Shown in pieces: positions 8,444-19,142 of a stretch of 64,000 bases of DNA. Source of the stretch: Bacteroidota bacterium. Lineage in GTDB: Bacteria > Bacteroidota > Bacteroidia > Chitinophagales > Chitinophagaceae. Within the stretch, counting starts at the first letter, position 1. Every line of letters begins with the position of its first letter. Location of the stretch: contig JAGWWM010000002.1 of assembly GCA_018970395.1 (NCBI GenBank), positions 1 to 64,000 of the forward strand. Direction: 5' to 3'. The notes under the pieces were generated by a model. The model did no database searches and had not been told where the DNA came from. It saw only the letters and a program-made list of their open reading frames with translations. A program made the position numbers and the translations under genes.

Positions 8444-9643
8444 GTGCAAATGAATCATTTACTTGAACAATCAGCATACCTTTTGAGGAATACATCGCTG
8501 CATTTTAAGCGGTATCTGTTTAGTAAAATAAAATGGAACAACCGCCTGATTGGAATTAAGGGTGCTCGTGGAACAGGGAAAACAACCCTGGTATTGCAAT
8601 GGTTAAAAGAGCAAGACTTACCGCCGGAAAAGGCAACTTATTTTTCCTTGGATGATTTATACTTTACAAATCACAACCTGAAAGAAACGGCGGCTCGTTT
8701 TCATCAATTAGGCGGACAAATACTGGTATTAGATGAAGTGCATAAATATAAAAACTGGTCAACAGAAGTAAAAAATTTGCATGATATCTATAAAGATTTG
8801 AAAATTATTTTCACCGGTTCATCCATTATTGACATCAGCAGGCAGGAGGCAGATTTGAGCAGGAGAGCGATCGTATATGAATTGCCCGGCTTATCGTATC
8901 GCGAATTTCTTTCCTTAAAATACGAAGTGCGACTCCCAGTAGTATCGCTGGAAGACATTCTACATCGTTCAAAAGAATTAAGCAAGTTATGGCCAACTGC
9001 TTTTCGTCCTTTGGAACATTTCAACGAATACTTGCAAATTGGCTATTATCCCTTTACGATGGAAGATGAAGAAACAGTACCTCAAAAAATCAATCAGCTG
9101 GTCAGAACCATTGTAGAGTATGATATGGCTGAGTTGAAAGATTTTGACATTCGTAATGCGAAAAAGGTTTTACAGTTGATGTATATTATCGCGCAACAGG
9201 TTCCCTTTAAGCCCAATTTAGTTGAGCTAGCAGAAAAAACTTCGATCCACAGAAATTCCCTTAACAATTATCTTCATTACCTGGAACAAGCCAAATTAAT
9301 CGCCGCTTTGCATCCTGCAGGAAGAAGCACTGCTTCCTTGCAAAAACCTGAAAAACTTTATTTAAACAACACCAATTTATTGTTTGCATTGGCAGAACAG
9401 CAAGTGGAGGTCGGCAATCTCAGAGAGACTTTTTTCTTGTCTCAAACAAGCGTTATTAGCAAGGTAAAGTTGCCGAAACAGGGTGACTTTTTAGTAAACA
9501 ATTCCTTCACTTTTGAGGTGGGTGGAAAGGGGAAGTCACCCAAACAAATAAGAGGGATCGGGAATGCCTGGATAGTAAAGGACAATCTGAAGCTGCCGGT
9601 TGGAAATGAATTGCCTTTATGGATGTTTGGATTATTGTATTAA
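8444..9643 (+). CDS. AAA ATPase with DUF4143-type C-terminus
   Basis: GIKGARGTGKTTLVLQW (Walker A), ILVLDEVHKYKNWSTEVKNLHD, FTGSS; DUF4143-like C-terminal half. Confidence 0.88.
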   Translation: MQMNHLLEQSAYLLRNTSLHFKRYLFSKIKWNNRLIGIKGARGTGKTTLVLQWLKEQDLPPEKATYFSLDDLYFTNHNLKETAARFHQLGGQILVLDEVHKYKNWSTEVKNLHDIYKDLKIIFTGSSIIDISRQEADLSRRAIVYELPGLSYREFLSLKYEVRLPVVSLEDILHRSKELSKLWPTAFRPLEHFNEYLQIGYYPFTMEDEETVPQKINQLVRTIVEYDMAELKDFDIRNAKKVLQLMYIIAQQVPFKPNLVELAEKTSIHRNSLNNYLHYLEQAKLIAALHPAGRSTASLQKPEKLYLNNTNLLFALAEQQVEVGNLRETFFLSQTSVISKVKLPKQGDFLVNNSFTFEVGGKGKSPKQIRGIGNAWIVKDNLKLPVGNELPLWMFGLLY

Positions 9644-9657
9644 GGCTACTACAAATT

Positions 9658-9685
9658 AAAGGCCATCTCCGGGGAGACAGCCTTT
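9658..9685 (+). terminator. Terminator-like hairpin
   Basis: AAAGGCCATCTCC-GG-GGAGACAGCCTTT just after the ATPase stop. Confidence 0.5.
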
Positions 9686-9776
9686 GCTTCTTTCAACAGG
9701 ACAGACGGGGGGTCTTCGGTTTTTCTGCAGGTTATAAATCCGACCCCAAAAAGGTTTAGTACGGATGCTTATCTGA

Positions 9777-10790
9777 TTATTGCACCATGATCTTTTCAAT
9801 CAGGGATTCTCCTTTCTGAGGAACATATACTTTTAGCAAATACATGCCTTTAGAAAGTGCATTGATAGTAAGCGTGGGAGCAGCATAATCGATCCAGCGA
9901 GACACTACTTCTCCTGTCAATTTTTTTAATTCAATATTCGATTTGCCGATGCCGGCGGGCAGGGTCACATTTAATTTGCCGGTGCTGGGGTTCGGATACG
10001 TGAGCAATTTCAGTATAGCGGAAGCGCCATTAGAAACCGCAACCACTTCACTATAGGAAGTAGTACCATCCCAGTCCACCTGACGCAGCCGATAAAAAAT
10101 GCGCCCGGCAGGAATTTTAGAGTCATTAAAACGATAAGTATGTCCACCACCGGTACCTCCTGCATGGGCTGATACCGCATAACCGATTGTGGCAAATTTC
10201 GTTTCCCCTTCAGCACGGCGCTCAATGTAGAAGCCGGCATTTTGGGACTCTGAAGCGGTAGTCCAATTAAGGAAAACTGTTTGATTGACTAACTCCGCTT
10301 TGATAGAAAGAAAATTGACAGGAAGCGTACCTGGTGCCCCTTGGCAAGTCTGTCTGTTTTCAGTAGAATCCCATAAATTATCATTATCTGTATCAATATA
10401 GAAACGAATACCAATCTGTGAAACTTTAGATAAAGCCGGCATGTTGGTTGTATCATAACACCAGGAATATTCTCTGTCTTTTTTACTTCCCGAACCGGTG
10501 ATATCTCTGCTAATAGGTAGCAATTCCGTTGGAAATAAAAGGGGAGGCCCACCTTGATTATCAGAATTTACGAATAAAGTGATAGCGGCCTGAGCCTGTA
10601 AAACGTTACTGGGGACAGCTGCGAATTCAAAGGTAAGTTCTCCACCATAGGTTCTGGATGCAGTGGAAAAGTTTCTGCAACGAGTGCTGTTTCCGGCATT
10701 TCTTTTAAAAGAAGCATTACAGGAAATCTGCTGGGCATGGAGGTGAATTCCTAAAAAAAGGAATGCAATAAAAAATCTTAAGCGTTTCAT
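9777..10790 (-). CDS. Secreted protein with T9SS type A sorting domain
   Basis: Signal peptide MKRLRFFIAFLFLGIHLHAQ; C-terminus LTYPNPSTGKLNVTLP...LTGEVV...GMYLLKVYVPQKGESLIEKIMVQ is a T9SS CTD. Confidence 0.85.
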   Translation of the reverse strand: MKRLRFFIAFLFLGIHLHAQQISCNASFKRNAGNSTRCRNFSTASRTYGGELTFEFAAVPSNVLQAQAAITLFVNSDNQGGPPLLFPTELLPISRDITGSGSKKDREYSWCYDTTNMPALSKVSQIGIRFYIDTDNDNLWDSTENRQTCQGAPGTLPVNFLSIKAELVNQTVFLNWTTASESQNAGFYIERRAEGETKFATIGYAVSAHAGGTGGGHTYRFNDSKIPAGRIFYRLRQVDWDGTTSYSEVVAVSNGASAILKLLTYPNPSTGKLNVTLPAGIGKSNIELKKLTGEVVSRWIDYAAPTLTINALSKGMYLLKVYVPQKGESLIEKIMVQ

Positions 10791-11026
10791 AATGAAGTGT
10801 AGTATAAATAATTCGGTGTTCAAAGGATCACTTCGAAGGATATTAAGGGGTATTCGGATTTAACTGAGCCCAATTGTTAAGGTAGACCGCAGCAGGATAG
10901 TACGCTATATTGTTGATTGATTATTGATATTATCAGGTATGGTTAAGGATAAAATATTGGAATAAATACACTAAAGTATAGTGCAAAAGTAGACATTAAT
11001 CTGACATCTCCAAATGATTTCAGTTA

Positions 11027-11704
11027 TTATTTAATATTTTTCTGAGCCCATCCCATGATTTGGGACAGTTGCTGCTCTCTGGTAAGGTAACTATTGTCGA
11101 GGAGAAGGGCATCTGCTGCCTGGCGAAGGGGACTAACGGCTCGGGAGGAATCAATGGCATCTCTTTCCATTAAATTCTGATAGACTTCTTCTAAGGTAAC
11201 GGAATGATTTTTTGATTTTAATTCTTCATATCTTCTTTGGGCTCTGATTTTAGGGTCGGCGGTCATGAAGATTTTCAATTCGGCATCGGGGAAAACGGTG
11301 GTGCCGATATCTCTGCCATCCATCACGATGCCCCGCGCCTTGCCCATTTCCTGCTGCTGATGGACAGCGAATGCGCGCACCATGGGCAAGGCGGCCACCG
11401 CACTCACTTTACCCGCCACTTCCTTCCCTCGTATGGGCTCCTCTACATTCACCCCGTTCAAATACATTTCCGGTATCCCGGTCTCCACATTTTTCACAAA
11501 ACGAAGCTGAATATGCTCCAATGCCCTCGCTACCTGCTCCTCCTCTTTCTCCTCAATCTGATGTTGTAAAAAATACAGCGCTATCGCCCGATACATGGCG
11601 CCGGTATCTATGTAAGTATAGCCCAATTTACGAGCAACCTCCTTCGCTACGGTACTTTTACCGCAGGAAGAATATCCGTCTATGGCGATGATGATGGGGG
11701 GCAA
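11027..11704 (-). CDS. cmk: (d)CMP kinase
   Basis: IAIDGYSSCGKSTVAKEVARKLGYTYIDTGAMYRAIAL; VMDGRDIGTTVFPDAELKIFMTA. Confidence 0.95.
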   Translation of the reverse strand: MPPIIIAIDGYSSCGKSTVAKEVARKLGYTYIDTGAMYRAIALYFLQHQIEEKEEEQVARALEHIQLRFVKNVETGIPEMYLNGVNVEEPIRGKEVAGKVSAVAALPMVRAFAVHQQQEMGKARGIVMDGRDIGTTVFPDAELKIFMTADPKIRAQRRYEELKSKNHSVTLEEVYQNLMERDAIDSSRAVSPLRQAADALLLDNSYLTREQQLSQIMGWAQKNIK

Positions 11705-11709
11705 GTGGG

Positions 11710-11808
11710 AATTAGTAATTAGTAATTAAGAATTAATAATAGGAAAACGGTTATATGTTGACGGTTAGCGGTTGACTGTTAACTGACAACTGATAACCGC
11801 TAACCGCT
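11710..11808. repeat. 7-nt-periodic composite repeat: TTAATTA/TAGTAAT module plus CGGTTAG palindrome
   Basis: CGGTTAGCGGTT (11762-11773) is the exact inverse of AACCGCTAACCG (11795-11806); flanked by AATTAGTAATTAGTAATTAAGAATTAATAAT. Confidence 0.8.
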
Positions 11809-14343
11809 TCACGCTTTACTCCGTTTCGACTCTTTGGTTTCTTTCTGAACGGTAAACGTAACCTTATCGGTTTCCTTGTCTAGTGCCGCTAACAATACAT
11901 CTCCTTCCTTCACCTTCATGTTCAATATCTCTTCTGCTAAAGGATCTTCGAGATATTTCTGTATGGCACGATGCAGAGGACGGGCGCCAAACTGCACGTC
12001 GTACCCTTTCTCGGCAATAAAATCTTTTACCTCTTCTGTCAGTTGTACAGAGAATCCGAGGGTCTTGATGCGCGCTAATACGCCTTTCATCAAAATATCT
12101 ATGATGCGGAAGATATGCTCTTTGGTAAGAGAATTGAAAATAATCACATCATCAATCCGGTTTAAAAACTCAGGAGAAAATGTTTTCTTCAATGCTTTCT
12201 CTATCACTGCCTTGCTGTTCTCTTCCTGATTCTGAATACGGGTGCTGGTAGCAAAACCAACGCCTTCTCCAAAATCTTTCAACTGTCGCACTCCAATATT
12301 GGAAGTCATGATGATCAAAGTATTTTTAAAATCCACTTTTCTTCCTAAACCATCAGTCAGTTGTCCGTCATCCAACACCTGCAACAAAATATTGTAAATA
12401 TCAGGATGCGCTTTTTCTATTTCATCCAACAATACTACTGAATACGGTTTCCTGCGAACGCGCTCGGTCAATTGTCCGCCTTCCTCATAACCCACATAGC
12501 CGGGAGGTGCGCCAATTAAACGACTCACGGTAAATTTCTCCATATATTCACTCATGTCAATCCGAATCAATGCATCTTCCGAATCAAACATGTGTCTTGC
12601 CAGCGAACGCGCGAGTTCTGTTTTACCTACGCCGGTTGGACCGAGAAATATGAATGTTCCGATGGGTTTTTTAGGATCTTTCAATCCTACTCGGTTGCGC
12701 TGAATAGATTTTACTACTTTGGTAATCGCTTCATCTTGTCCTATCACTGCACCTTGCAGATCGGCAGCCATACTGCGCAATTTTTCACTCTCCGCTTGCA
12801 CCATTCTTTTCACGGGAATGCCGGTCATCATGCTAATCACTTCCGCAATCGCTTCCTCATCAATCGGGTAGCGAGTATGCTTGCTTTCTTCCTCCCATTT
12901 CGCTTTCGCTTTTTCCAGCTCTACTTCCAGTTTCTTCTCTGAATCGCGCAGGGATGCGGCTTCTTCAAAACGCTGACTTTTCACCACTTTATTTTTCTCC
13001 TGCTTGATCTCTTCAATCTTTGCTTCAAGATCCAGCAGATCCTTGGGCACATTGATATTTTTCAGATGCACCCTTGCCCCTACTTCATCCATTACATCTA
13101 TCGCCTTATCGGGCAATAAGCGGTCGGTGATATAACGATCACTCAATTTCACACAGGCATCAATGGCATCATCGGCATAGGCTACGTTGTGAAAATCTTC
13201 GTATTTTGATTTGATATTATTCAATATCTGAATCGTTTCATCTACACTGGGTGGATCAATGATGACCTTTTGAAAACGACGATCCAGTGCTCCGTCTTTT
13301 TCAATATGCATGCGATATTCATCAAGGGTTGATGCGCCGATGCACTGCAATTCTCCTCTGGCAAGTGCGGGCTTGAAAATATTGGAAGCATCGAGTGAAC
13401 CGCTGGCACCTCCTGCGCCTACGAGCGTGTGTATTTCATCTATGAAAAGAATGACATCCCGGTTTTTTTCGAGTTCATTCATGATGGATTTCATGCGCTC
13501 TTCAAATTGTCCGCGGTACTTGGTACCGGCTACCAGTGCAGCGAGATCTAAAGACACTACTCTTTTATCATATAACACCCTGGATACTTTTCGCTGAATG
13601 ATGCGCAGTGCAAGACCTTCTACAATGGCTGTCTTCCCTACCCCCGGCTCTCCGATTAAAATCGGATTATTCTTTTTTCGTCGGGAAAGAATTTGCGATA
13701 CCCTTTCGATTTCCGCTTCTCTTCCTACAATCGGATCGAGGGAACCACTTTCAGCGAGCTTGGTAATATCTCTTCCGAAATTATCCAGCACCGGCGTTTT
13801 ACTTTTAGTGCCTGCCTGTCCTTTCGATTTGGCACCCGCATATCTTGATTTTTCTTCTTCCATTTCTTCTTCTCCGCTGTCTTCAAATTCGGCACGAGGA
13901 TCCATAGGCTTCACCAGTCCCAGTTCGTTGCGGAAAATATCGTAGTCCACATCATATTGCTGCAAGAGTTGCGTAGCGATATTTTCTTTGTTTTTTAAAA
14001 TGGATAACATCAGATGTTCAGTTTCAATTTGAGGGCTCTTGAGTGATTTTGCTTCCAGCAAGGTCACTCTGATTACTTTTTCGGCCTGACGGGTAAGGGG
14101 TACGCTGTTGACATTGGCGACAGTTTTGCCGGTATTGTCCTGCACAGCTACTTCAATCCCTTTTCTGAGTTCATAAAGATCTACTTTGAGGGTCTTTAGT
14201 ATTTTAACTGCCGTATTTTCGCCTTCTCGGATGATGCCCAACACCAAATGTTCTATGCTGATGTAGGCATTGCCCAAACGTATGGCTTCTTCCCTGCTGA
14301 AGGAAATGATTTCTTTGACTTGGGTGGAAAAATGCTGATCCAT
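11809..14343 (-). CDS. clpC: ATP-dependent Clp protease ATP-binding subunit ClpC
   Basis: Clp N domain, two AAA+ modules ([27 protein letters not shown]) and a UVR-like linker. The ORF track starts at 14421; Met at 14343 begins [20 protein letters not shown]. Confidence 0.95.
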   Translation of the reverse strand: MDQHFSTQVKEIISFSREEAIRLGNAYISIEHLVLGIIREGENTAVKILKTLKVDLYELRKGIEVAVQDNTGKTVANVNSVPLTRQAEKVIRVTLLEAKSLKSPQIETEHLMLSILKNKENIATQLLQQYDVDYDIFRNELGLVKPMDPRAEFEDSGEEEMEEEKSRYAGAKSKGQAGTKSKTPVLDNFGRDITKLAESGSLDPIVGREAEIERVSQILSRRKKNNPILIGEPGVGKTAIVEGLALRIIQRKVSRVLYDKRVVSLDLAALVAGTKYRGQFEERMKSIMNELEKNRDVILFIDEIHTLVGAGGASGSLDASNIFKPALARGELQCIGASTLDEYRMHIEKDGALDRRFQKVIIDPPSVDETIQILNNIKSKYEDFHNVAYADDAIDACVKLSDRYITDRLLPDKAIDVMDEVGARVHLKNINVPKDLLDLEAKIEEIKQEKNKVVKSQRFEEAASLRDSEKKLEVELEKAKAKWEEESKHTRYPIDEEAIAEVISMMTGIPVKRMVQAESEKLRSMAADLQGAVIGQDEAITKVVKSIQRNRVGLKDPKKPIGTFIFLGPTGVGKTELARSLARHMFDSEDALIRIDMSEYMEKFTVSRLIGAPPGYVGYEEGGQLTERVRRKPYSVVLLDEIEKAHPDIYNILLQVLDDGQLTDGLGRKVDFKNTLIIMTSNIGVRQLKDFGEGVGFATSTRIQNQEENSKAVIEKALKKTFSPEFLNRIDDVIIFNSLTKEHIFRIIDILMKGVLARIKTLGFSVQLTEEVKDFIAEKGYDVQFGARPLHRAIQKYLEDPLAEEILNMKVKEGDVLLAALDKETDKVTFTVQKETKESKRSKA

Positions 14344-14424
14344 AACGGATAATTGGTTTTTACAATGATAAGGAATATTTTTAAGAACTATATTTGAAAA
14401 ATCATACAATTCTGTTAACAAGAT

Positions 14425-14820
14425 ATGGAGTTCAAAATTGATACCAAAGAGAAATTCAGGGTCATCAGCCTGCTGGAGACTAATCTTACTGCTAATATGA
14501 CAGATGCGCTGCGTAAGTTACTCTCAGAATCGCCGGCAGATCAACCGCCGCATTTAGTATTAAAAATGGGCGCAGTGAAAAGTATCAGTGCGGAAGCAGC
14601 TTCTTGTATATTGGATGTACAACAGCAATTTTACGACCGAGGACATTCAATGGTCATTTGTGAGTTGGGGAATAACGTGGAACAATTGCTGGATGAAATT
14701 GAAATACTGGATTTGCTCAATGCCACTCCTACCGAATCGGAGGCATGGGATATTGTGCAGATGGAAGAAATAGAAAGGGAATTGCTGGGAGATGAAGATT
14801 CGGATCATCCCACCACTTAA
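14425..14820 (+). CDS. STAS-domain (anti-sigma factor antagonist-like) protein
   Basis: AADALRKLL...LVLKMGAVKSISAEAASCILDVQQQFYDRGHSMVICELGNNVEQLLDEIEIL-like STAS fold. Confidence 0.7.
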   Translation: MEFKIDTKEKFRVISLLETNLTANMTDALRKLLSESPADQPPHLVLKMGAVKSISAEAASCILDVQQQFYDRGHSMVICELGNNVEQLLDEIEILDLLNATPTESEAWDIVQMEEIERELLGDEDSDHPTT

Positions 14821-14836
14821 TTTAATCATTGAGCTG

Positions 14837-15619
14837 ATGTTAGGCGTAACCATCTTAGGAAACAATTCTGCCATTCCGGCCCACGGACGTCATCCGACGG
14901 CACAGGTGATTACTACGCCCGATGATTTGTTATTATTTGATTGCGGGGAGGGCACTCAAATACAGATTCTCAACTACAAAATCAGAAGAGGGCGCATCAA
15001 TCATATTTTCATTTCGCATTTGCACGGAGATCATTATTATGGACTGGTGGGATTACTCAGCAGTTTCGCATTGCTCGGACGCAACCAGCCGTTAACCGTA
15101 TATGGCCCGGCTCCTTTGAAAGAACTGATGGAGCGGCATTTTGCATTGTCTGATACAGATTTGCCCTACCCTTTACATTTTCACGCTATAGAAGGAGCAG
15201 GATTATTACTCGATGCGCCGCATTACACCGTTTCCTGTTTCAATACCAAACACCGGATTGAGTGCAGGGGATTTTTAATCCGGCAGAAGAAGGCGGAAAG
15301 AAGACGTTCTGATAAACCACGCTCGTATGCTTTTACAGCTGATACGCAATTTGATGAAGCGTTAATTGAGATTGTGAAAGGGGTTGATCTCTTGTATCAT
15401 GAAACCACCTATCCGCATGCGCTGGCAGATAAAGCTTATGCGCGTTTTCATTCTACCACGCATCAGGCAGCGGAGATTGCGAAAAGAGCGCAGGTAGGTA
15501 AATTATTGATTGGTCATTTCTCCGCGAAGTTTGAAGAGATCGAACCTTTTGAGGTGGAAGCACGGGAGATTTTTCCTGCAACGGAAGCGGCGAGAGAAGG
15601 GGTAACGTATTTGGTGTAG
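14837..15619 (+). CDS. rnz: Ribonuclease Z
   Basis: GRHPTAQVIT...LLFDCGEGTQIQIL...HIFISHLHGDHYYGLVGLLSS; AFTADTQFDEAL. The Met at 14837 avoids overlap with the upstream gene. Confidence 0.93.
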   Translation: MLGVTILGNNSAIPAHGRHPTAQVITTPDDLLLFDCGEGTQIQILNYKIRRGRINHIFISHLHGDHYYGLVGLLSSFALLGRNQPLTVYGPAPLKELMERHFALSDTDLPYPLHFHAIEGAGLLLDAPHYTVSCFNTKHRIECRGFLIRQKKAERRRSDKPRSYAFTADTQFDEALIEIVKGVDLLYHETTYPHALADKAYARFHSTTHQAAEIAKRAQVGKLLIGHFSAKFEEIEPFEVEAREIFPATEAAREGVTYLV

Positions 15620-15639
15620 GGGATGTCCTCGCCCTTAGT

Positions 15640-15659
15640 CCCCCTCCTACAGGAGAGGG
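15640..15659. repeat. CCCTCCT/AGGAGAGGG palindromic repeat between convergent genes
   Basis: TTAGTCCCCCTCCTACAGGAGAGGGAAAA between the rnz and dapA stops. Confidence 0.5.
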
Positions 15660-15676
15660 AAAAGATACTGATGTAT

Positions 15677-16573
15677 TTATTTGTTGAGTTCCTTCAGATA
15701 TTTTTTAACCGCTTCATGATAATTCGCACTTAAGGGCACGAGGGGAAGTCTGAGTACATTCTGCAATTGTTGCTGCTCGTACATAAAGGCTTTGATGCCG
15801 GCAGGATTGTTTTCGCAGAACATTAATTCGTAAGCAGGCAGCAGTACATCATTCAAACGCTTTGCAGTAGCGAAGTCACCCTTTAGTGCCGCTCCTATCA
15901 TTTGACTGAAAGTTTGTGGAAAGGCATTGGCTGCTACGCTGATTACTCCTTCCATGCCACAGGCAATTTGCGACATGGCTAGTGCATCGTCGCCGCTTAA
16001 TACCATAAAGTCTGCAGGTTTATCTTTCAGTAATTCCATACAATGCACCATATCGCCTCCGGCTTCTTTGATGCCAATGATATTGGGAATTTCGCGCGCG
16101 ATTCGAAGAATCGTTTCTGCAGTCATGCCTCTGCCCGTTCTGCCGGGCACATTATAGAGGAGGATTGGTTTGGGAGAGGCGGATGCCAATGCTTTATAAT
16201 GCTGGAAGATCCCTTCCTGGGAGGGTTTGCTGTAGTAGGGACTGGCACTTAGGATTGCGGCAGCGCCCTCCAGAGGAAAAGTTTGTAAATCTTCAATCAA
16301 TGCCGCTGTATTATTGCCGCCGATGCCCACTACAACAGGAATATTTCCTTTCGTCTCCTCATAAGCAATCTGAATCAGTTGAATTTTTTCCACTTTGGAA
16401 AGAACCGGAGTTTCACCGGTGGTACCGAGTACAACAAGATACTGGCAGCCCTTATTGATAACGTTATGAATTATTTTTTTGAAGGATGCCACGTCAATGG
16501 AACCATCCTGCTGAAAGGGGGTTACCAATGCCACCCCTGTACCTGTTAATTGTTTGCGTAATAGATCCGACAT
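15677..16573 (-). CDS. dapA: 4-hydroxy-tetrahydrodipicolinate synthase
   Basis: GTGVALVTPFQQDGSID, VVLGTTGETPVLS, YYSKPSQEGIFQHY, LYNVPGRTG, GIKEAGGD. Confidence 0.95.
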   Translation of the reverse strand: MSDLLRKQLTGTGVALVTPFQQDGSIDVASFKKIIHNVINKGCQYLVVLGTTGETPVLSKVEKIQLIQIAYEETKGNIPVVVGIGGNNTAALIEDLQTFPLEGAAAILSASPYYSKPSQEGIFQHYKALASASPKPILLYNVPGRTGRGMTAETILRIAREIPNIIGIKEAGGDMVHCMELLKDKPADFMVLSGDDALAMSQIACGMEGVISVAANAFPQTFSQMIGAALKGDFATAKRLNDVLLPAYELMFCENNPAGIKAFMYEQQQLQNVLRLPLVPLSANYHEAVKKYLKELNK

Positions 16574-16580
16574 GTATGAT

Positions 16581-16641
16581 TCGTTTGTCGTTTCTCGTTT
16601 GTCGTTTCTCGAACAACGATCAACGAACAACGAGCAACGAA
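16581..16641. repeat. Palindromic heptamer array (CGTTTNT)4-(NNCAACG)4
   Basis: TCGTTTGTCGTTTCTCGTTTGTCGTTTCTCGAACAACGATCAACGAACAACGAGCAACGAA. Confidence 0.9.
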
Positions 16642-16670
16642 TTTTGGTTTTGACATTTGAATTAAAATAT

Positions 16671-17648
16671 TCACTCCTCCGTCCAAAATCCCATTTTACA
16701 ATATTTTTCAATTCTGTTGTTGATTCTGGTATCCGGATCAATGGTTTTTAATTCCTGAAGGATAGGGAGCAATGCATTTTTCAGGTTTGCCGCGGCTTCA
16801 TCATAATCCCACTGTGCACCTCCTGCCGGTTCGGGGATGATCTGATCAACGAGACCGAAGCGGTGCATGTGCTCGGGGGTGAGTTTAAGTTGTTCTGCCG
16901 CCACTTCTTTTTTATCCCAGCTACGCCATAGGATGGAGCTGCAGCTTTCGGGAGAAATGACCGTGTACCAGGTATTTTCAAGCATGAGCACTTTATCGCC
17001 TACGCCGATGCCGAGCGCGCCTCCGCTGGCACCTTCACCGATGATGACGCAGATAACGGGTACGCGAAGACGGATCATTTCATAGATATTGCGCGCGATG
17101 GCTTCTCCCTGTCCACGCTCCTCCGCTTCCAGTCCGGGATAAGCACCGGGCGTATCAATCAATGTAATGATAGGCTTATTGAATTTCTCTGCCAGCTTCA
17201 TCAGGCGGAGCGCTTTTCTGTAGCCTTCCGGATTAGCCATCCCGAAATTGCGCAGCTGACGCATTTTGGTATTGGCACCCTTTTGCTGACCAATGATCAT
17301 GACGGTTTGTCCACCCAAATCGGCAAAACCGCCCACCATGGCTTTATCGTCTTTGACCCCGCGGTCTCCATGCAACTCGACAAAATCGGTGCACATTTTT
17401 TCAATATACTTAAGGGTATAAGGACGATCCGGGTGGCGACTCAATTGTACCTTTTGCCAGCTGGATATATTTTGGGTTACTTCCTTGCGTTTGGAATTGA
17501 TTTCCAATTCCAGCTTATGAATGGTTTCAGAATAATCTACTTTATTCTGATTCTTTTCAGCAAGTCGTTTAATTTCTTTCAACTGATCAGCCAGTTCTTT
17601 GATAGGCTGTTCCAGTTCGATGAATTGTCTGTTTTCAAGTAATGGCAT
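16671..17648 (-). CDS. accA: Acetyl-CoA carboxylase carboxyltransferase subunit alpha
   Basis: LSRHPDRPYTLKYIEKMCTDFVELHGDR; ITLIDTPGAYPGLEAEERGQGEAIARN. Confidence 0.96.
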   Translation of the reverse strand: MPLLENRQFIELEQPIKELADQLKEIKRLAEKNQNKVDYSETIHKLELEINSKRKEVTQNISSWQKVQLSRHPDRPYTLKYIEKMCTDFVELHGDRGVKDDKAMVGGFADLGGQTVMIIGQQKGANTKMRQLRNFGMANPEGYRKALRLMKLAEKFNKPIITLIDTPGAYPGLEAEERGQGEAIARNIYEMIRLRVPVICVIIGEGASGGALGIGVGDKVLMLENTWYTVISPESCSSILWRSWDKKEVAAEQLKLTPEHMHRFGLVDQIIPEPAGGAQWDYDEAAANLKNALLPILQELKTIDPDTRINNRIEKYCKMGFWTEE

Positions 17649-17717
17649 AAAAAAAAGTGGCGGTAAAAATACAACTTATGCCATAAATAGAAAAAGAACG
17701 AGTGTTTGTGAAAAAAA

Positions 17718-17746
17718 ATGAGGCTGTTGAAATTCAACAGCCTCAT
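17718..17746 (-). terminator. Intrinsic terminator downstream of susD-like gene 1
   Basis: ATGAGGCTGTTGA-AAT-TCAACAGCCTCAT, perfect 13-bp stem, followed on the minus strand by T8. Confidence 0.85.
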
Positions 17747-17767
17747 CGCAAATAATATAGAGGGGTA

Positions 17768-19117
17768 TCAATAACCTGAGTTTTGAACTAGATTAGGATT
17801 GGTATTTAGTTCTCTGAAAGGAATCGGGAAAACGAGTTTATCATCGTTGGCAGGTTTCCCGTTTACCACTTCATTTAAGCGCTTGGCATCATGAATTCTG
17901 AATCCTTCGTGTGCCAGTTCCAGTCTGCGCTCGAGGAGAATATCATCAAGCGTAACAATAGCTAAATCAGGGAGGCCGGCTCTGGCTCTGATGACATTTA
18001 TATCATTGACGGGCTTATCACCTACTTCAGTACCTGCTCTGAAATTCGCTTCAGCACGAATCAGGTATAATTCTGCCAGTCGAATGACTTTTACATTTTT
18101 ATAAATATTTTTCCATTTTCCACTTCTGGCTAATCCGTCGAAATTATAGAACAAGGCTTTTCTTGCATCTGCCGGATCATAGAGATCCAGGTGTTTTTTA
18201 AGAATCACGATATCACCATCTCTTCCTCCAAAATCAGGTACTGAGTAAAAGGTATGGCAGTTGTTCACTCCATCCTGATCAGTGACTACAATAGCTAATA
18301 AATCTTCGCTGGTGGTAGCTTCCTGATTGAAGGCATCCTGGTAATCAGCAACTAATTCGAAATTACCGGCAGCAGCAGCAATTAAACCCTGATTAGCGGC
18401 ATCTCTGGCTTCCGGAAATTTAGCCATTTGCAAATAGACTCTGGCAAGAATGGTATAAGCAGCAGCCTTATTCGCGAATACATCATTTTCTTCCGGCAAC
18501 AGATTAGCAGCTTCAGTAAGATCTTTAATGACTTGTTCATAACATTCAGCAACCGTATTTCTGGAAGGATAATCGACGCTGGTATACCCCTCTGTAGGCT
18601 TGGTTCGGATGACTACGCCGGGATTTTGTGCAGGGTTACCATCTGTATAAGCTTTTGCAAAAAACCGGGTTAATTCAAAAAGCATGGTACCCCTGATAAA
18701 CAAGGCTTCTCCTTTAACCTTGCCCCTGTCTGCTGCAGCCACTTTATCTACCTGAGCAATAACATTATTGGAAACATTGATGGCTCTGTAGCCGGCAGCC
18801 CATTGACCTAAAATAATCGGATTTGTAGTAAGGGTATTATTCCCAAAAACTTCGCGGTAGGTATTAAAGGTTCCTGCCCAGTTTAATTCTCCGGAAGCGG
18901 CCATCAGATCTCCAAAAATCTGTATGTCGCCACCGTACAAACTCCCCGAGCTCATAGCATCATAGGCTCCCAGCAGAATTTGTTTGATATTCGTTTCATT
19001 AGAAAAAGCGAGTCCGTTTCCAACAGCCTGAGGATTTTCCAGATCCAGTTGTTTGGTACAGGACTGCAGTACCAAAACAAGGCTTAAGGCAGTAATTATT
19101 TTATTGAAGCGTATCAT
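17768..19117 (-). CDS. RagB/SusD-family nutrient uptake outer membrane lipoprotein
   Basis: Lipobox LVLVLQSCTKQLDLENPQ; C-terminal ILLERRLELAHEGFRIHDAKR; directly downstream of a SusC. Confidence 0.92.
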   Translation of the reverse strand: MIRFNKIITALSLVLVLQSCTKQLDLENPQAVGNGLAFSNETNIKQILLGAYDAMSSGSLYGGDIQIFGDLMAASGELNWAGTFNTYREVFGNNTLTTNPIILGQWAAGYRAINVSNNVIAQVDKVAAADRGKVKGEALFIRGTMLFELTRFFAKAYTDGNPAQNPGVVIRTKPTEGYTSVDYPSRNTVAECYEQVIKDLTEAANLLPEENDVFANKAAAYTILARVYLQMAKFPEARDAANQGLIAAAAGNFELVADYQDAFNQEATTSEDLLAIVVTDQDGVNNCHTFYSVPDFGGRDGDIVILKKHLDLYDPADARKALFYNFDGLARSGKWKNIYKNVKVIRLAELYLIRAEANFRAGTEVGDKPVNDINVIRARAGLPDLAIVTLDDILLERRLELAHEGFRIHDAKRLNEVVNGKPANDDKLVFPIPFRELNTNPNLVQNSGY

Positions 19118-19142
19118 ATAAAGAGTTTTTTTGTTTGAACAA

